From NCBI RefSeq assembly GCF_002777975.1, contig NZ_NGVS01000045.1:1-64000 (forward strand): DNA of 64,000 nucleotides. Reading direction: 5' to 3'. Within the stretch, counting starts at the first letter, position 1. Every line of letters begins with the position of its first letter. The position numbers and the translations under genes were made by a program. Origin of the DNA: Shewanella carassii (GTDB lineage Bacteria > Pseudomonadota > Gammaproteobacteria > Enterobacterales > Shewanellaceae). Positions 35,238 through 44,288 of this stretch are shown piece after piece. Below the pieces are notes generated by a model. It made no database searches and was not told the DNA's origin. It saw only the letters and a program-made list of their open reading frames with translations.

Positions 35238-35888
35238 CTATTTGGCCTGATGCAGAAACTCGGCGCGGGTGGCCGGGTTGGACTTGAACACGCCACCAAG
35301 AGCCGTAGTGGTGGTGGAGCTGGTGGAGTCCATCACACCGCGGGATTTAACGCAGTAATGCACTGCATCCATTTTTACCGCCACATCTTTGGTTTCCAGC
35401 AGGGTCTGCAACGCAACCAGTACTTGCTGGGTCAGGCGCTCCTGCACCTGTGGCCGCTGGGCAAAGAAACGTACTATGCGGTTGATCTTCGACAGGCCGA
35501 TGATCTTCTTCCGCGGCAGATAGGCCACAGTGGCCGTGCCATCTATGGTCACCAGATGGTGCTCACAGGTGCTGGTGAGGCTGATGTCCTGCACCCGCAC
35601 CATTTCATCGAAGCCCATCTTGTTGTCGATAACAGTGATCTTGGGGAAGTTGGCATAGTCGAGGCCGGAGAAAATTTCGTCGACATACATCTTGGCGATA
35701 CGTTTTGGCGTATCCATCAGGCTGTCGTCGCTCAAATCCAGCGACATCAAGGTCAAAATGGCCTTCATATGGGCCTCTATTTTTTCCTTGCGCTCCTCGG
35801 CCGACAAGCCACAGGGTACCATGGGGGTCTCGAGTCCTCGCTCCAGGAGCGCGGTCTGAACCATCAAAGCTGCTTCACTCAATGCCAT
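35238..35888 (-). CDS. folE: GTP cyclohydrolase I
   Basis: The first enzyme of tetrahydrofolate synthesis, making dihydroneopterin triphosphate from GTP. Start at ATG 35888 (216 residues), with GGAGG 6 bp before it; an in-frame ATG at 35915 lacks a site. Zinc and catalytic residues are in TSTCEHH (105-111) and the later HYCVKSRG. The LSKINRIVRFFAQRPQVQERLTQQ block is nearly identical to E. coli. Confidence 0.95.
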   Translation of the reverse strand: MALSEAALMVQTALLERGLETPMVPCGLSAEERKEKIEAHMKAILTLMSLDLSDDSLMDTPKRIAKMYVDEIFSGLDYANFPKITVIDNKMGFDEMVRVQDISLTSTCEHHLVTIDGTATVAYLPRKKIIGLSKINRIVRFFAQRPQVQERLTQQVLVALQTLLETKDVAVKMDAVHYCVKSRGVMDSTSSTTTTALGGVFKSNPATRAEFLHQAK

Positions 35889-36034
35889 TGTTTTCCTCCG
35901 GCGGATAGACGCCAAGCCAGCGCCTTCCGTTTGTTACTGTCCGCGCAAGCTGTGACGCTTTTCACATTTATCTGCGGGAAGCGGAGAATACCGCTATTTG
36001 CTGTAAATTCATACCAGAAAAGCCCCATAGTACG

Positions 36035-36062
36035 AAAAAAGCCGCTCCCTGGAGAGCGGCTT
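36035..36062 (-). terminator. Terminator of the S9 peptidase gene
   Basis: On the minus strand, AAGCCGCTCTCC and GGAGCGGCTT form a stem and loop followed by T6, about 20 bp after the stop. Confidence 0.85.
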
Positions 36063-36080
36063 GGTTTAAGGCAGTTAAAC

Positions 36081-38051
36081 TTAAACGCCCAGATTCTGCT
36101 TCAGGAAGTTGAGCATTTTCTGATAGTAGATGGCTCTGTGGCTTTCATCGTAGAAACCGTGGCCCTCATCATCCATGATGATTTTCTGGTAGGGGTAGTT
36201 ACGCTTCTTGAGCGCATCTTCCAGGGCTTCAAACTGCTCTATGGGGGCGCGCTCATCATTGCCGCCGTGCACAAGCAGCAGATTGGCCTTGAGCTTGTCG
36301 ACGTTGCGAGTGGGCGACATGGCACGCAGCACGGCTTGGTCCTGACCAAGCACAGTTCGCAGGTAGCTGGTACCCGAGTCACGTTCCTGCACGTCACCTT
36401 CTTTAAACATCATTTCCAGATCGTACACCCCGGCAAAGCCGATGGCGCACTTGAACAGATCCGGCTCCATGACCGAGCTTTGCAGCGCGCTGTAGCCGCC
36501 AAAGCTGCCGCCGACGATACAGATGCGCTGCTTGTCCACTATGCCTTGATCTATCAAATGGCGGGTGGCGTCTATGATGTCGTACTGAATTTCACTGCCC
36601 CACTTGCGGTAGCCCGCTTGCTGGAAGGCTTCGCCGTAACCACCCGAACCGCGGAAGTTAACCTGCAGTACGGCTATGCCCTGATTGGCCAGCATCTGGT
36701 TTTGAGGATCAAAGCCCCAGCTGTCCCTGACATAGTGTGGGCCGCCGTGCGGGTTGACCACCAAAGGCAACTGCTTGGGATCTTTGCCGGGTGGCAAGGT
36801 CAGGTAGGCCTGAATCGTCATGCCATCACGCACCTTGATATCCATGGGTTTCACTTCGGCCATTTGGGCCGGATCTATGCTTTCCATGGTACGCAGCAGG
36901 TGTCTGAGTTTGACCGCTTTAGTGTCAAACAGATAGTAGTCGCCCGGGTTGCGGTCGTTGAAGGCCAGAATGATCATCTTGTCGGCATTGCGGGTCTCGC
37001 TGATGATGCGCACCTGGTGCCCCGGCAGGCTGGCCAGCAGTTGCTTCAGATACACAGCATGTTGATCTTCAGAGTCAACAAAGGCGTAGGTTGGGTAACC
37101 GTTGGCAAACTCCACCGCATAGAGCTGTTTGTTCTGGCCGTTGATCCAGAAGTTGTCCGGCTCGACTCTGGCGTCATTGACCATCATCTTCTTTTCACCG
37201 GTTTTCAGGTTGACCCGATACACGGCCTTGGGCTCACCGGCCTGAGACGCGGCGGCATAGACGCTGTTGGGATCTTCGGTAAAGGAGATTGGGGTAAAGT
37301 CCTTCAGACCTATGTTCAGCTTGTCGGTGTCAATCCATTCACCGTCGTTACGGTAGAAAATCCGGGTGTTGTTGCTTTTGTCCTGACCGGCCACAAAGCG
37401 CACTTCACCGTCATCATCTGTCATGAAGCTGGCCATTCCTATGGGAGAGCGGGTGATTTTCTTGCGGGTGCCACGGTAGACATCAACCCGATAGACATCC
37501 TGTAACTGTTCATAATCCAGGCTGCGACCGCCGTTCCAGGGGATGGCGTTGACCAACATATAGCGGTCATCATCCGGCAAGGGGTCGAGCACATAGGCAG
37601 TGGCCTGGATGGCGGTATTTTTCTTCAGGTGGGAACCGGTTTGTTGCTGGCCGGAATTGTAACCGAACAGATAGGCGACCTTGGAGCCATCGGCGTTCAC
37701 CGCCATCAACTCACCATAGTAGAGCGGGCGATCATCCCAACCCTTGAGGTATTCCTTGGCGACCACGACACGTTCATCGTTGACCCAGGAATAACTGCCC
37801 ACTTGGGCGTTGCCCGGGAAATAAACTATGTGCTTGGCACTGAGGTCTTCAGTATTGAGGATCAGTAGCTTATCTTTTCCTTCGTGATTCATGATCACGC
37901 TGAGATAGTCACCTGAGGGGGAGATTTTGACATTGGTGTATTGCGCCCCCTGGCTGAAAATTTCTGCCGGCGTGGGCGCTTGATTGCTCTGGGCCAAAGC
38001 GAGAGCGGGTGCCAGCAGTAACGTGCCGGCCAACAAAGGTTGGAACTTCAT
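36081..38051 (-). CDS. Exported S9-family prolyl oligopeptidase
   Basis: A 656-residue serine peptidase with a signal peptide (about 1-20, ALALA|QS), an N-terminal beta-propeller-like part (about 30-390) and a C-terminal alpha/beta-hydrolase domain. The triad can be read: Ser516 in GGSFGG, Asp599 in HGGNDERAP and His631 in DEGHGF. The family (S9C, acylaminoacyl/dipeptidyl peptidase-like) cleaves short peptides, so a role in periplasmic peptide use is likely. It is monocistronic. Confidence 0.9.
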   Translation of the reverse strand: MKFQPLLAGTLLLAPALALAQSNQAPTPAEIFSQGAQYTNVKISPSGDYLSVIMNHEGKDKLLILNTEDLSAKHIVYFPGNAQVGSYSWVNDERVVVAKEYLKGWDDRPLYYGELMAVNADGSKVAYLFGYNSGQQQTGSHLKKNTAIQATAYVLDPLPDDDRYMLVNAIPWNGGRSLDYEQLQDVYRVDVYRGTRKKITRSPIGMASFMTDDDGEVRFVAGQDKSNNTRIFYRNDGEWIDTDKLNIGLKDFTPISFTEDPNSVYAAASQAGEPKAVYRVNLKTGEKKMMVNDARVEPDNFWINGQNKQLYAVEFANGYPTYAFVDSEDQHAVYLKQLLASLPGHQVRIISETRNADKMIILAFNDRNPGDYYLFDTKAVKLRHLLRTMESIDPAQMAEVKPMDIKVRDGMTIQAYLTLPPGKDPKQLPLVVNPHGGPHYVRDSWGFDPQNQMLANQGIAVLQVNFRGSGGYGEAFQQAGYRKWGSEIQYDIIDATRHLIDQGIVDKQRICIVGGSFGGYSALQSSVMEPDLFKCAIGFAGVYDLEMMFKEGDVQERDSGTSYLRTVLGQDQAVLRAMSPTRNVDKLKANLLLVHGGNDERAPIEQFEALEDALKKRNYPYQKIIMDDEGHGFYDESHRAIYYQKMLNFLKQNLGV

Positions 38052-38180
38052 TTGACATCCTTGTGTTTATTATAAGTAACCCATGTTTGTTCAATGTTAA
38101 TGAAATGCTTGGGTTTGGACAAGGCTAAATCCATAAAAAAAGGACGGTTTTTACCGTCCTTGATCTCGAAAACAGGGGGC

Positions 38181-38774
38181 TCAGCTCTGTAATAACTGGC
38201 TTTGAATAAACTGCCACTGCTCCTCGAAGTGAGCCGTTGGCTTGAGCTTGAATTCACTGCGAACAAACTGGGCAATACGGCCTTCGGCCACGGCCAACAG
38301 CAGGTTTGCCAGAATGGCTTCATCCAGGGCGAATTTTTGCCCTTCTCGCAGGGATTTTTCCCGCAGGATTTGCTTCAGGTGGGTTTCCAACTTGGCAAAC
38401 AACAGGTTGATCCGCTCTCTGAGCCGCTCATTTTCGCCCAGCAGGGCATCACCGCTCAGTACCCGGGAGATCCCTGGGTTGCGCTCGGCAAACACCAATA
38501 ACAGCTGCAGTGCCTGTTGGCAGCGTTTCATGGTGTCTTTCTCTTCATCCATGATGAGGTTGATGCGTGACAGCAGAGAGTCTTCAATAAACTCAATCAG
38601 GCCTTCAAACATCCGCGCCTTGCTGGGAAAGTGGCGATAGAGCGCCGCTTCCGACACGCCAACTTCCGAGGCCAACTTGGCAGTGGTAATCCTTTGCCCC
38701 GGATTGGTTTCCAGCATTCTGGCAAGGGATTGGAGTATGTGTTCACGACGATTGATTTTTTCTTTTACAGCCAT
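38181..38774 (-). CDS. slmA: Nucleoid occlusion factor SlmA
   Basis: A TetR-fold DNA-binding protein that blocks FtsZ ring assembly over the chromosome. I start at ATG 38774 (197 residues, MAVKEKINRREHIL), which fits Shewanella/E. coli SlmA; a longer in-frame ATG adds 7 residues. The helix-turn-helix is ITTAKLASEVGVSEAALYRHFPSKARMFEGL (about 23-53). It follows dut by 24 bp, in the coaBC-dut-slmA order known from enterics. Confidence 0.95.
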   Translation of the reverse strand: MAVKEKINRREHILQSLARMLETNPGQRITTAKLASEVGVSEAALYRHFPSKARMFEGLIEFIEDSLLSRINLIMDEEKDTMKRCQQALQLLLVFAERNPGISRVLSGDALLGENERLRERINLLFAKLETHLKQILREKSLREGQKFALDEAILANLLLAVAEGRIAQFVRSEFKLKPTAHFEEQWQFIQSQLLQS

Positions 38775-38798
38775 GTTTCGCTCTGTCAGTGGCAAGAA

Positions 38799-39257
38799 TT
38801 ATTGAGTGCCTGAATGGCCGAAGCCACCTTCGCCTCTGTCCGAGGTGTCAAATTCATCCACCAGTTTGAACTGGGCTTGAACGACGGGCACAAACACCAA
38901 TTGGGCCAAGCGGTCACCTATCTCCAGGGTGAAAGGTGTCTGGCTGCGGTTCCAGCAGGAAACCATCAGCGGGCCCTGATAGTCAGAGTCGATAAGGCCG
39001 ACCAAGTTGCCGAGCACTATGCCGTTTTTGTGGCCCAGACCCGAGCGGGGCAGGATCACCGCCGCCAGAGAAGGGTCGGCCACATGAACCGCAATTCCGG
39101 TCGGGATCAATACAGTTTCACCCGGGGCTATGGTGATGCTGGTGTCCAGCATGGCGCGTAGATCCATGCCGGCACTGCCTGGGGTCGCATAGCTTGGCAG
39201 CGGAAATTCACTGCCAATACGCGAGTCGAGAATTTTCAGTTCTATGGGTGTTTTCAT
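38799..39257 (-). CDS. dut: dUTP diphosphatase
   Basis: Hydrolyses dUTP to dUMP and PPi, keeping uracil out of DNA. At 152 residues it has all five trimeric dUTPase motifs, including PGSAGMDLRA, PRSGLGHKNGIVLGN, GLIDSDYQG and the C-terminal RGEGGFGHSG lid. Its start overlaps the coaBC stop by 4 bp. Confidence 0.96.
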   Translation of the reverse strand: MKTPIELKILDSRIGSEFPLPSYATPGSAGMDLRAMLDTSITIAPGETVLIPTGIAVHVADPSLAAVILPRSGLGHKNGIVLGNLVGLIDSDYQGPLMVSCWNRSQTPFTLEIGDRLAQLVFVPVVQAQFKLVDEFDTSDRGEGGFGHSGTQ

Positions 39258-40450
39258 GAGTTGTTTTTATGCTTCGCTATCAGGATCAGCAACTGTTTGG
39301 CCAGGCTCAACTTGTCGGTGGCCGGCAGTTCATCACAACCTGTTGCAGAAAATACTTTCAGAGCATTCCGGTCGGCATTGAAACCCTGACCCGGAACAGA
39401 CACATCGTTGGCGGCAATCATATCGAGTTTCTTGCGCTTGAGCTTGTCACGCGCGTAGGTCTCCACTTCATGGGTTTCTGCCGCAAAACCCACGGTAAAG
39501 GGCCGGATAGAATGGCTGGCGACCGTGGCCAGAATATCCGGGTTACGCACCAGTGCCAATGCCATGGTTTCGGAAGATTTTTTTATTTTGGCTTCGGCGA
39601 CATCGGCGACACGATAGTCTGCCACTGCGGCGCAGCCAATAAAAATATCCTGTTGTTCCACCCGTTGCATCACGGCATCGAGCATCTCTTTGGCCGATTG
39701 CACATCGACTCGGGTCACCCCTGCCGGGGTAGCCAAATTAACCGGGCCGCTGACCAGAGTCACTTCGGCGCCCATCTGCGCCGCTGCGGTGGCCAGTGCA
39801 AACCCCATCTTGCCTGAGCTGTGGTTGGAGATATAACGCACAGGATCTATCGCTTCGCGGGTCGGTCCGGCAGTCAGCAGCAGCTTTTGGCCTGCCAACA
39901 GCTGTGGCTCAAAGCAAGCGGCGGCTCGCTGGGCGATATCATTGGGTTCCAGCATACGCCCCGGGCCGACTTCACCACAGGCTTGGCTGCCGCTATCTGG
40001 GCCCCAGATACCATAACCGCGCTCGGCCAGCACCTTGAGGTTGTCCTGGGTCGCTACGTTTTGGTACATCTGTTGGTTCATCGCCGGGCAGAGCATCACC
40101 TTAGCCGCCGTTGCTAGGCAGGTGGTGGTGATCAGTTCATCGGCCATACCGGCACGAATGCGGGCCAACAGGTTGGCGGTAGCGGGGGCAATGATAACCA
40201 GATCGGCCCAGCGGGCCAATTCGATATGCCCCATGGCAGCTTCGGCCGCCGGATCCAGCAGATCTGAGGCCACAGGATGGCCGGATAACGCCTGCAAGGT
40301 CAGCGGGGTAATGAATTCCATGGCGCTCTGGCTCATGACGACTCTGACTTCGGCACCTCTGTCCTGCAGACGCCGTACCAAATCGGCACTCTTGTAGGCG
40401 GCAATGCCACCGCCAATCCCCAAGAGGATTTTTTTATGCTTCAGGCTCAT
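39254..40450 (-). CDS. coaBC: Bifunctional phosphopantothenoylcysteine decarboxylase/synthase
   Basis: Two steps of coenzyme A synthesis in one chain. Start at ATG 40450 (398 residues, MSLKHKKILLGIGGG); the in-frame upstream ATG at 40576 gives a non-homologous extension. The CoaC half (to about 190) has the flavin-binding GGGIAAYK and PAMNQQMYQN with the active His/Asn region; the CoaB half has TAGPTREAIDPVRYISNHSSGKMG. The start lacks a strong ribosome site. It is divergent from radC. Confidence 0.94.
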   Translation of the reverse strand: MSLKHKKILLGIGGGIAAYKSADLVRRLQDRGAEVRVVMSQSAMEFITPLTLQALSGHPVASDLLDPAAEAAMGHIELARWADLVIIAPATANLLARIRAGMADELITTTCLATAAKVMLCPAMNQQMYQNVATQDNLKVLAERGYGIWGPDSGSQACGEVGPGRMLEPNDIAQRAAACFEPQLLAGQKLLLTAGPTREAIDPVRYISNHSSGKMGFALATAAAQMGAEVTLVSGPVNLATPAGVTRVDVQSAKEMLDAVMQRVEQQDIFIGCAAVADYRVADVAEAKIKKSSETMALALVRNPDILATVASHSIRPFTVGFAAETHEVETYARDKLKRKKLDMIAANDVSVPGQGFNADRNALKVFSATGCDELPATDKLSLAKQLLILIAKHKNNS

Positions 40451-40578
40451 AGAGACAATCAACTGATGGTAATTGGCGGCTAAGATATCACAAAGCCCCC
40501 CCGACTTGGCAGGATGCAGCTTCAAAAATCTCGACCATAATTGAAACAAAGTATAGGGCACAGGGACGGGAGCCAAGG

Positions 40579-41256
40579 ATGGGGATCAGAGACTGGCCGA
40601 CAGGCGAGGGACCCAGGGAAAAGTTGTTGCAGCAGGGAGCCAAGGGCCTGAGTGATGCCGAGTTACTGGCGGTCTTACTGCGTAACGGCCTGGCGGGGCA
40701 GAGTGCGGTCGAATTAGCCAGAGATTTGCTCGCGGCATTCGGTTCACTGCGGCAACTCTTGGTGGCACCACTGAATCAGGTTGCCCGAATTCCGGGAATG
40801 GGACCGGTAAAATATACCCAATTGCAGGCCGCGGCCGAACTTTCGAGGCGAATTTCCCGGGAAAAGCTGCAAAGAGGGGCGGTTTTGACAAATCCGGATT
40901 TGACTCGCGACTATTTAATGAGACAATTAGCGGACCGTGCCACCGAGGTGTTTGCGATTCTGTTGCTGGACAGCCAGCACCGAGTGATCCAATTCGTGGA
41001 ATTATTCCATGGCACCCTGGACTCTGCATCCGTCTATCCACGAGAGGTGGTTAGGCTGGTGCTGGAAAAACAGGCCGCGGCGGTCATAGTTTGCCATAAT
41101 CACCCGTCCGGCGTGGCTGAGCCCAGCCAGGCTGACAGGCGAATTACTGAGCGGTTGAAATGTGCGCTCGCAACCATAGATGTTTCACTTCTGGATCATA
41201 TGGTTGTAGGGGATTGCGAGATAGTTTCCTTCGCAGAACGCGGATGGATGGATTGA
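40579..41256 (+). CDS. radC: DNA repair protein RadC
   Basis: A 225-residue protein with an N-terminal helix-hairpin-helix (IPGMGPVKYTQLQA, about 69-82) and a JAMM/MPN metalloprotease-like domain with the intact motif HNHPSGVAEPSQAD (about 173-186). Despite the name, a direct role in repair is disputed. It lies between divergent coaBC and rpmB, its classical place. Confidence 0.94.
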   Translation: MGIRDWPTGEGPREKLLQQGAKGLSDAELLAVLLRNGLAGQSAVELARDLLAAFGSLRQLLVAPLNQVARIPGMGPVKYTQLQAAAELSRRISREKLQRGAVLTNPDLTRDYLMRQLADRATEVFAILLLDSQHRVIQFVELFHGTLDSASVYPREVVRLVLEKQAAAVIVCHNHPSGVAEPSQADRRITERLKCALATIDVSLLDHMVVGDCEIVSFAERGWMD

Positions 41257-41263
41257 TCCATCG

Positions 41264-41292
41264 CTTGATCTTTCCTCAGTTATCCTGTATAA
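41264..41292 (+). promoter_or_regulatory. Promoter of rpmB-rpmG
   Basis: TTGATC, 17-bp spacer, TATAAC: 5 of 6 at the -10 and 4 of 6 at the -35. It lies about 87 bp before rpmB, within the radC-rpmB gap, leaving a leader of about 80 nt. Confidence 0.65.
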
Positions 41293-41378
41293 CATGCGCC
41301 CTCTTTGTGCCTCGGGCGACGGCCATACGAGGCACATTAATGCTCGAGCGTTAAAATTGTTTTTTGGAGAAGATTGAC

Positions 41379-41615
41379 ATGTCAAGAGTATGCCAAGTTA
41401 CTGGCAAGCGACCAATGGTTGGTAACAACCGTTCGCACGCAAAAAACGCAACTCGTCGTCGTTTTTTACCTAACCTGCAGAACCACCGTTTCTGGTTAGA
41501 AGACGAAAAGCGTTTCGTACAATTGCGCGTTTCTACCAAGGGTATGCGCATTATCGACAAGAAAGGTATCGAAGTCGTTGTTGCTGAACTTCGTGCCCGT
41601 GGCGAGAAGGTGTAA
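41379..41615 (+). CDS. rpmB: 50S ribosomal protein L28
   Basis: A 78-residue ribosomal protein starting MSRVCQVTGKRPMVGNN. ATG 41379 has GGAGA about 9 bp upstream; an in-frame ATG 15 bp earlier sits inside that site and is not used. It is followed 6 bp later by rpmG. Confidence 0.97.
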   Translation: MSRVCQVTGKRPMVGNNRSHAKNATRRRFLPNLQNHRFWLEDEKRFVQLRVSTKGMRIIDKKGIEVVVAELRARGEKV

Positions 41616-41621
41616 TAGAAA

Positions 41622-41795
41622 ATGGCTAAAGCTAAAGGCAATCGTGAGAAGATCAAGCTGGTTTCAAGCGCCAAGACTGGTCACTTCTACACTACCGACA
41701 AGAACAAGCGTAACATGCCTGAGAAAATGGAGATCAAAAAGTTTGATCCCGTAGTTCGTCAGCACGTTATCTACAAAGAAGCCAAAATCAAGTAA
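41622..41795 (+). CDS. rpmG: 50S ribosomal protein L33
   Basis: A 57-residue basic protein (MAKAKGNREKIKLVSS..., ending YKEAKIK). It has no cysteine, so it is the zinc-independent form of L33. It is co-transcribed with rpmB and closes at a strong terminator. Confidence 0.97.
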   Translation: MAKAKGNREKIKLVSSAKTGHFYTTDKNKRNMPEKMEIKKFDPVVRQHVIYKEAKIK

Positions 41796-41819
41796 TCCAC
41801 TTGGTATTTGCATTCTTGG

Positions 41820-41847
41820 AAAGCCCCTCTCGCAGGGGCTTTTTTTT
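41820..41847 (+). terminator. Terminator of rpmB-rpmG
   Basis: AAAGCCCCT and AGGGGCTTT with a 5-nt loop and T8, 25 bp after the rpmG stop. Confidence 0.92.
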
Positions 41848-42268
41848 GATTTGAATTTGGCCGCCGCGGCCGTAGTCGAGCCGGTTTGGCTCTCGTTGCC
41901 CTTAAGCTTATCTCCTTTGTCACCAAGCTGCCGCTATCACCTTCAATCCACTAGTCCTGAGTTATTCCGCAAGAGTTCGGCTGCTGGCCTTCTGCGGTTC
42001 AGGTGGATTCATACTTTCTAAACAGATCCCTGCTATACCTTTCTATGCAATCACTTGAACCGCAGCGGCGAATATTTACTCGGTTTGAGTCTCAGGGGGG
42101 TGATGCTGGATATGGCTTACCCTTCATGTGAATAGTTAGAGATTTAAAATAAGTATTTGTGCAAATAAATTCTTTTTAAGTGAATTTAAATGCATTACTA
42201 TGTTATCCGTGCCACGGGGGTGGCATTCATTTTATGTCGGCTTTAACGAGTGTGAGGTAAATCCCAAG
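41848..42268. other. 421-bp gap between rpmG and argA
   Basis: No gene is visible apart from the argA control region at its right end. The last 120 bp are strongly AT-rich and contain the two ARG-box-like sequences. The middle part (41900-42120) shows nothing I can name. Confidence 0.6.
42158..42196. promoter_or_regulatory. Tandem ARG boxes (ArgR operator)
   Basis: Two matches to the TGAAT-N4-ATTCA core of ARG boxes: TGCAA-ATAA-ATTCT at 42160-42173 and TGAAT-TTAA-ATGCA at 42181-42194. Their start-to-start distance is exactly 21 bp, the 18+3 spacing of ArgR double boxes. Each has 1-3 mismatches. Confidence 0.7.
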
Positions 42269-43588
42269 GTGCGTACCACAGAATTGGTTGATGGTTTTCG
42301 TCATTCTGCTCCCTATGTCAATGCTCACAGGGGCAAGACATTTGTTGTGATGTTGGGGGGCGAGGCGTTGGCTCAGCCTAAGTTTCGCTCCATCATCAAT
42401 GATGTTGCTCTGCTGCATAGCCTGGGGATCAAGGTGGTATTGGTCTATGGCGCCCGGCCACAGATAGACGAAGCCTTGGCTAACAATCAGATTGAGCCTG
42501 CCTACCATCAAGGCGTGCGGATCACCGATGAAACCACTCTCAAGGTCATTAAGCAGGTAGCCGGTTCTTTGCAGTTTGATATTACAGCTAGGTTGTCCAT
42601 GAGCCTGTCGAACACGCCGATGCAGGGCGCACAGATCAACGTGGTCAGTGGTAACTTTGTCATCGCCCAGCCTTTGGGGGTCGACAATGGTATTGACTAT
42701 TGCCTCTCCGGCAAGGTGCGCCGTATCGATGTTCAGGGACTCAAACGGCAGATGGAAAACAACTGCATCATCCTGATGGGGCCGATAGCGGCTTCGGTCA
42801 CCGGCGAGAGTTTTAACCTCACCGCCGAAGAAGTGGCGACTCAGGTGGCTATCAAACTCAAGGCCGACAAGATGATCGGCTTCAGCTCCCAGAATGGTAT
42901 TTTGGATCGCAACGGTGATGTTATTGCCGAGCTGATGCCCAACGATGCCCAGAAAATTCTCGAGAAACTGGCCGGCCAGGGTGAAGGCTGTGTCGGCACC
43001 ATGGCATTTCTCAAGGCCAGTATTGATGCCTGTCGCAGCGGTGTGCCCCGTTGCCATCTGGTCAGCTATCTGGAAGATGGTGCCCTGTTGCAGGAACTCT
43101 TCTCCCGTGAGGGCATAGGTACCCAGATAGTCACAGAGAGTGCCGAGCGCTTGCGGCGCGCATCCATTGCCGATATTGGCGGCATACTCAACCTGATCCG
43201 CCCGCTGGAAGAGCAGGGGATCCTGGTGCGTCGCTCCCGCGAGCAACTGGAGATAGAAATAGAGCAGTTTATGCTGATTGAGCGTGATGGACTGGTGATA
43301 GGCTGCGCGGCGCTCTATCCCTTTGAAGAGGACAACGCCGGCGAGTTTGCCTGTCTGGTGGTGCATCCTGACTATCGCGATGCCGATCGCGGTAGCCTGC
43401 TGTTGCAAAACATCATAGGCCAGGCCAAGGTGCGTGGTTATTCCAGACTGTTTGCGCTGACGACCCGCAGCATTCACTGGTTCCTGGAACACGGCTTTGA
43501 GCTGGTGGAGGTAGATGCTTTGCCGAGTAAGAAGAAGCAGCTCTATAACTACCAGCGTCGCTCCAAAATTTTGGCGCTTGATCTGTAA
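42269..43588 (+). CDS. argA: N-acetylglutamate synthase
   Basis: The first step of arginine synthesis, feedback-inhibited by arginine. An amino-acid-kinase-like domain (about 1-290, HRGKTFVVMLGGEAL, VSGNFVIAQPLG) is joined to a GNAT acetyltransferase domain (about 300-439). I choose GTG 42269, giving 439 residues and the VRTTELVDGFRHSAPY start that aligns with E. coli ArgA; GAGG lies 11 bp upstream. The in-frame ATG at 42200 lies just beyond the ARG boxes and would add a non-homologous 23 residues. Confidence 0.93.
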   Translation: MRTTELVDGFRHSAPYVNAHRGKTFVVMLGGEALAQPKFRSIINDVALLHSLGIKVVLVYGARPQIDEALANNQIEPAYHQGVRITDETTLKVIKQVAGSLQFDITARLSMSLSNTPMQGAQINVVSGNFVIAQPLGVDNGIDYCLSGKVRRIDVQGLKRQMENNCIILMGPIAASVTGESFNLTAEEVATQVAIKLKADKMIGFSSQNGILDRNGDVIAELMPNDAQKILEKLAGQGEGCVGTMAFLKASIDACRSGVPRCHLVSYLEDGALLQELFSREGIGTQIVTESAERLRRASIADIGGILNLIRPLEEQGILVRRSREQLEIEIEQFMLIERDGLVIGCAALYPFEEDNAGEFACLVVHPDYRDADRGSLLLQNIIGQAKVRGYSRLFALTTRSIHWFLEHGFELVEVDALPSKKKQLYNYQRRSKILALDL

Positions 43589-43592
43589 AAAC

Positions 43593-43616
43593 CGGCCCCG
43601 CTCAGCGGGGCTCTTT
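43593..43616 (+). terminator. Probable terminator of argA
   Basis: GCCCCGC and GCGGGGC form a compact GC stem, followed by a weak T-rich tail (TCTTTG). The T-tract is poor. Confidence 0.5.
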
Positions 43617-43703
43617 GTAAGCAGGCGTATTCCATTTGTTGACATATTATGTCTTTAGCTCCTAAGCTAAGCCCACTTATGCCTATCCATTAAGGAGCGA
43701 GAG

Positions 43704-44234
43704 ATGAACAGTGGAAGTTACGAGTTGGCGCCATTGACCGGCGTCGCCAGTGGCAGCTTTATCGCCTTGATACTGATGTTGGCGGCCATCTTGCTGCTGA
43801 TCCGCATTCGGAAGATGCCGACAATGGCCAAGAGCGCCGCCTCGGGTTTACTGTTGGTAACACTGGCGGGATCTGTGTGGGTATTTTGGCAGGCGCAGGC
43901 ATCCAAGGTGGAATTGACGGCTCAAAGCCTGGTGGTCGAGGTGCCATTCTACGGCCAGAGCCTGGCTCCAGAGCATCTGCGTATCTCAGAGGCGAAAGTG
44001 ATTAATCTCGGCGATGCCAGCGGCCCCAGGCTTGGCATGCGTACCCAGGGCATAGGCCTACCCGGTTACACCCTGGGGTGGTATCGGCTCAATGATGGCA
44101 GCAAAGCGTTTGTGGCTCTGACGGAAAAAGATAGCGTCTTGTTACTGCCGACCGACCTTGGTTACAGCCTGCTGCTGAGTATGCCCGAGGCGGAGAGTTT
44201 GCTTAAGGGGCTGGGGCAGAATCTGCCGGGATAA
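43704..44234 (+). CDS. Small membrane protein with PH-like domain
   Basis: A 176-residue protein with two hydrophobic segments (about 18-35 and 46-63) and a C-terminal soluble beta-rich part (about 70-175). The wording 'VEVPFYGQSL...LGMRTQGIGLPGYTLGWYRL..G.KAFVALTEKDSVLLLPTDLGYSLLLS' fits bacterial PH-like domains as found in YdbT/YokE-type membrane proteins. AAGGAG precedes the ATG. Function unknown. Confidence 0.75.
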   Translation: MNSGSYELAPLTGVASGSFIALILMLAAILLLIRIRKMPTMAKSAASGLLLVTLAGSVWVFWQAQASKVELTAQSLVVEVPFYGQSLAPEHLRISEAKVINLGDASGPRLGMRTQGIGLPGYTLGWYRLNDGSKAFVALTEKDSVLLLPTDLGYSLLLSMPEAESLLKGLGQNLPG

Positions 44235-44250
44235 AGGTTGAATATTGCTT

Positions 44251-44282
44251 AACCGGCCCGGAAACTCCATCCGGGCCGGTTG
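44251..44282. terminator. Bidirectional hairpin between the PH-like gene and rarD
   Basis: AACCGGCCCGGA and TCCGGGCCGGTT form a perfect 12-bp stem with a 7-8 nt loop between convergent genes. T-tracts are short on both sides. Confidence 0.65.
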
Positions 44283-44288
44283 TGTTTG

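Noticed and set aside
35172..37505. 777-codon plus-strand open frame
   Set aside because: It runs antisense through folE and the S9 peptidase gene and reads as a low-information shadow; both minus-strand genes have clear family motifs.
42227..43645. 472-codon minus-strand open frame
   Set aside because: Antisense to argA, which has complete motifs and its own control region.
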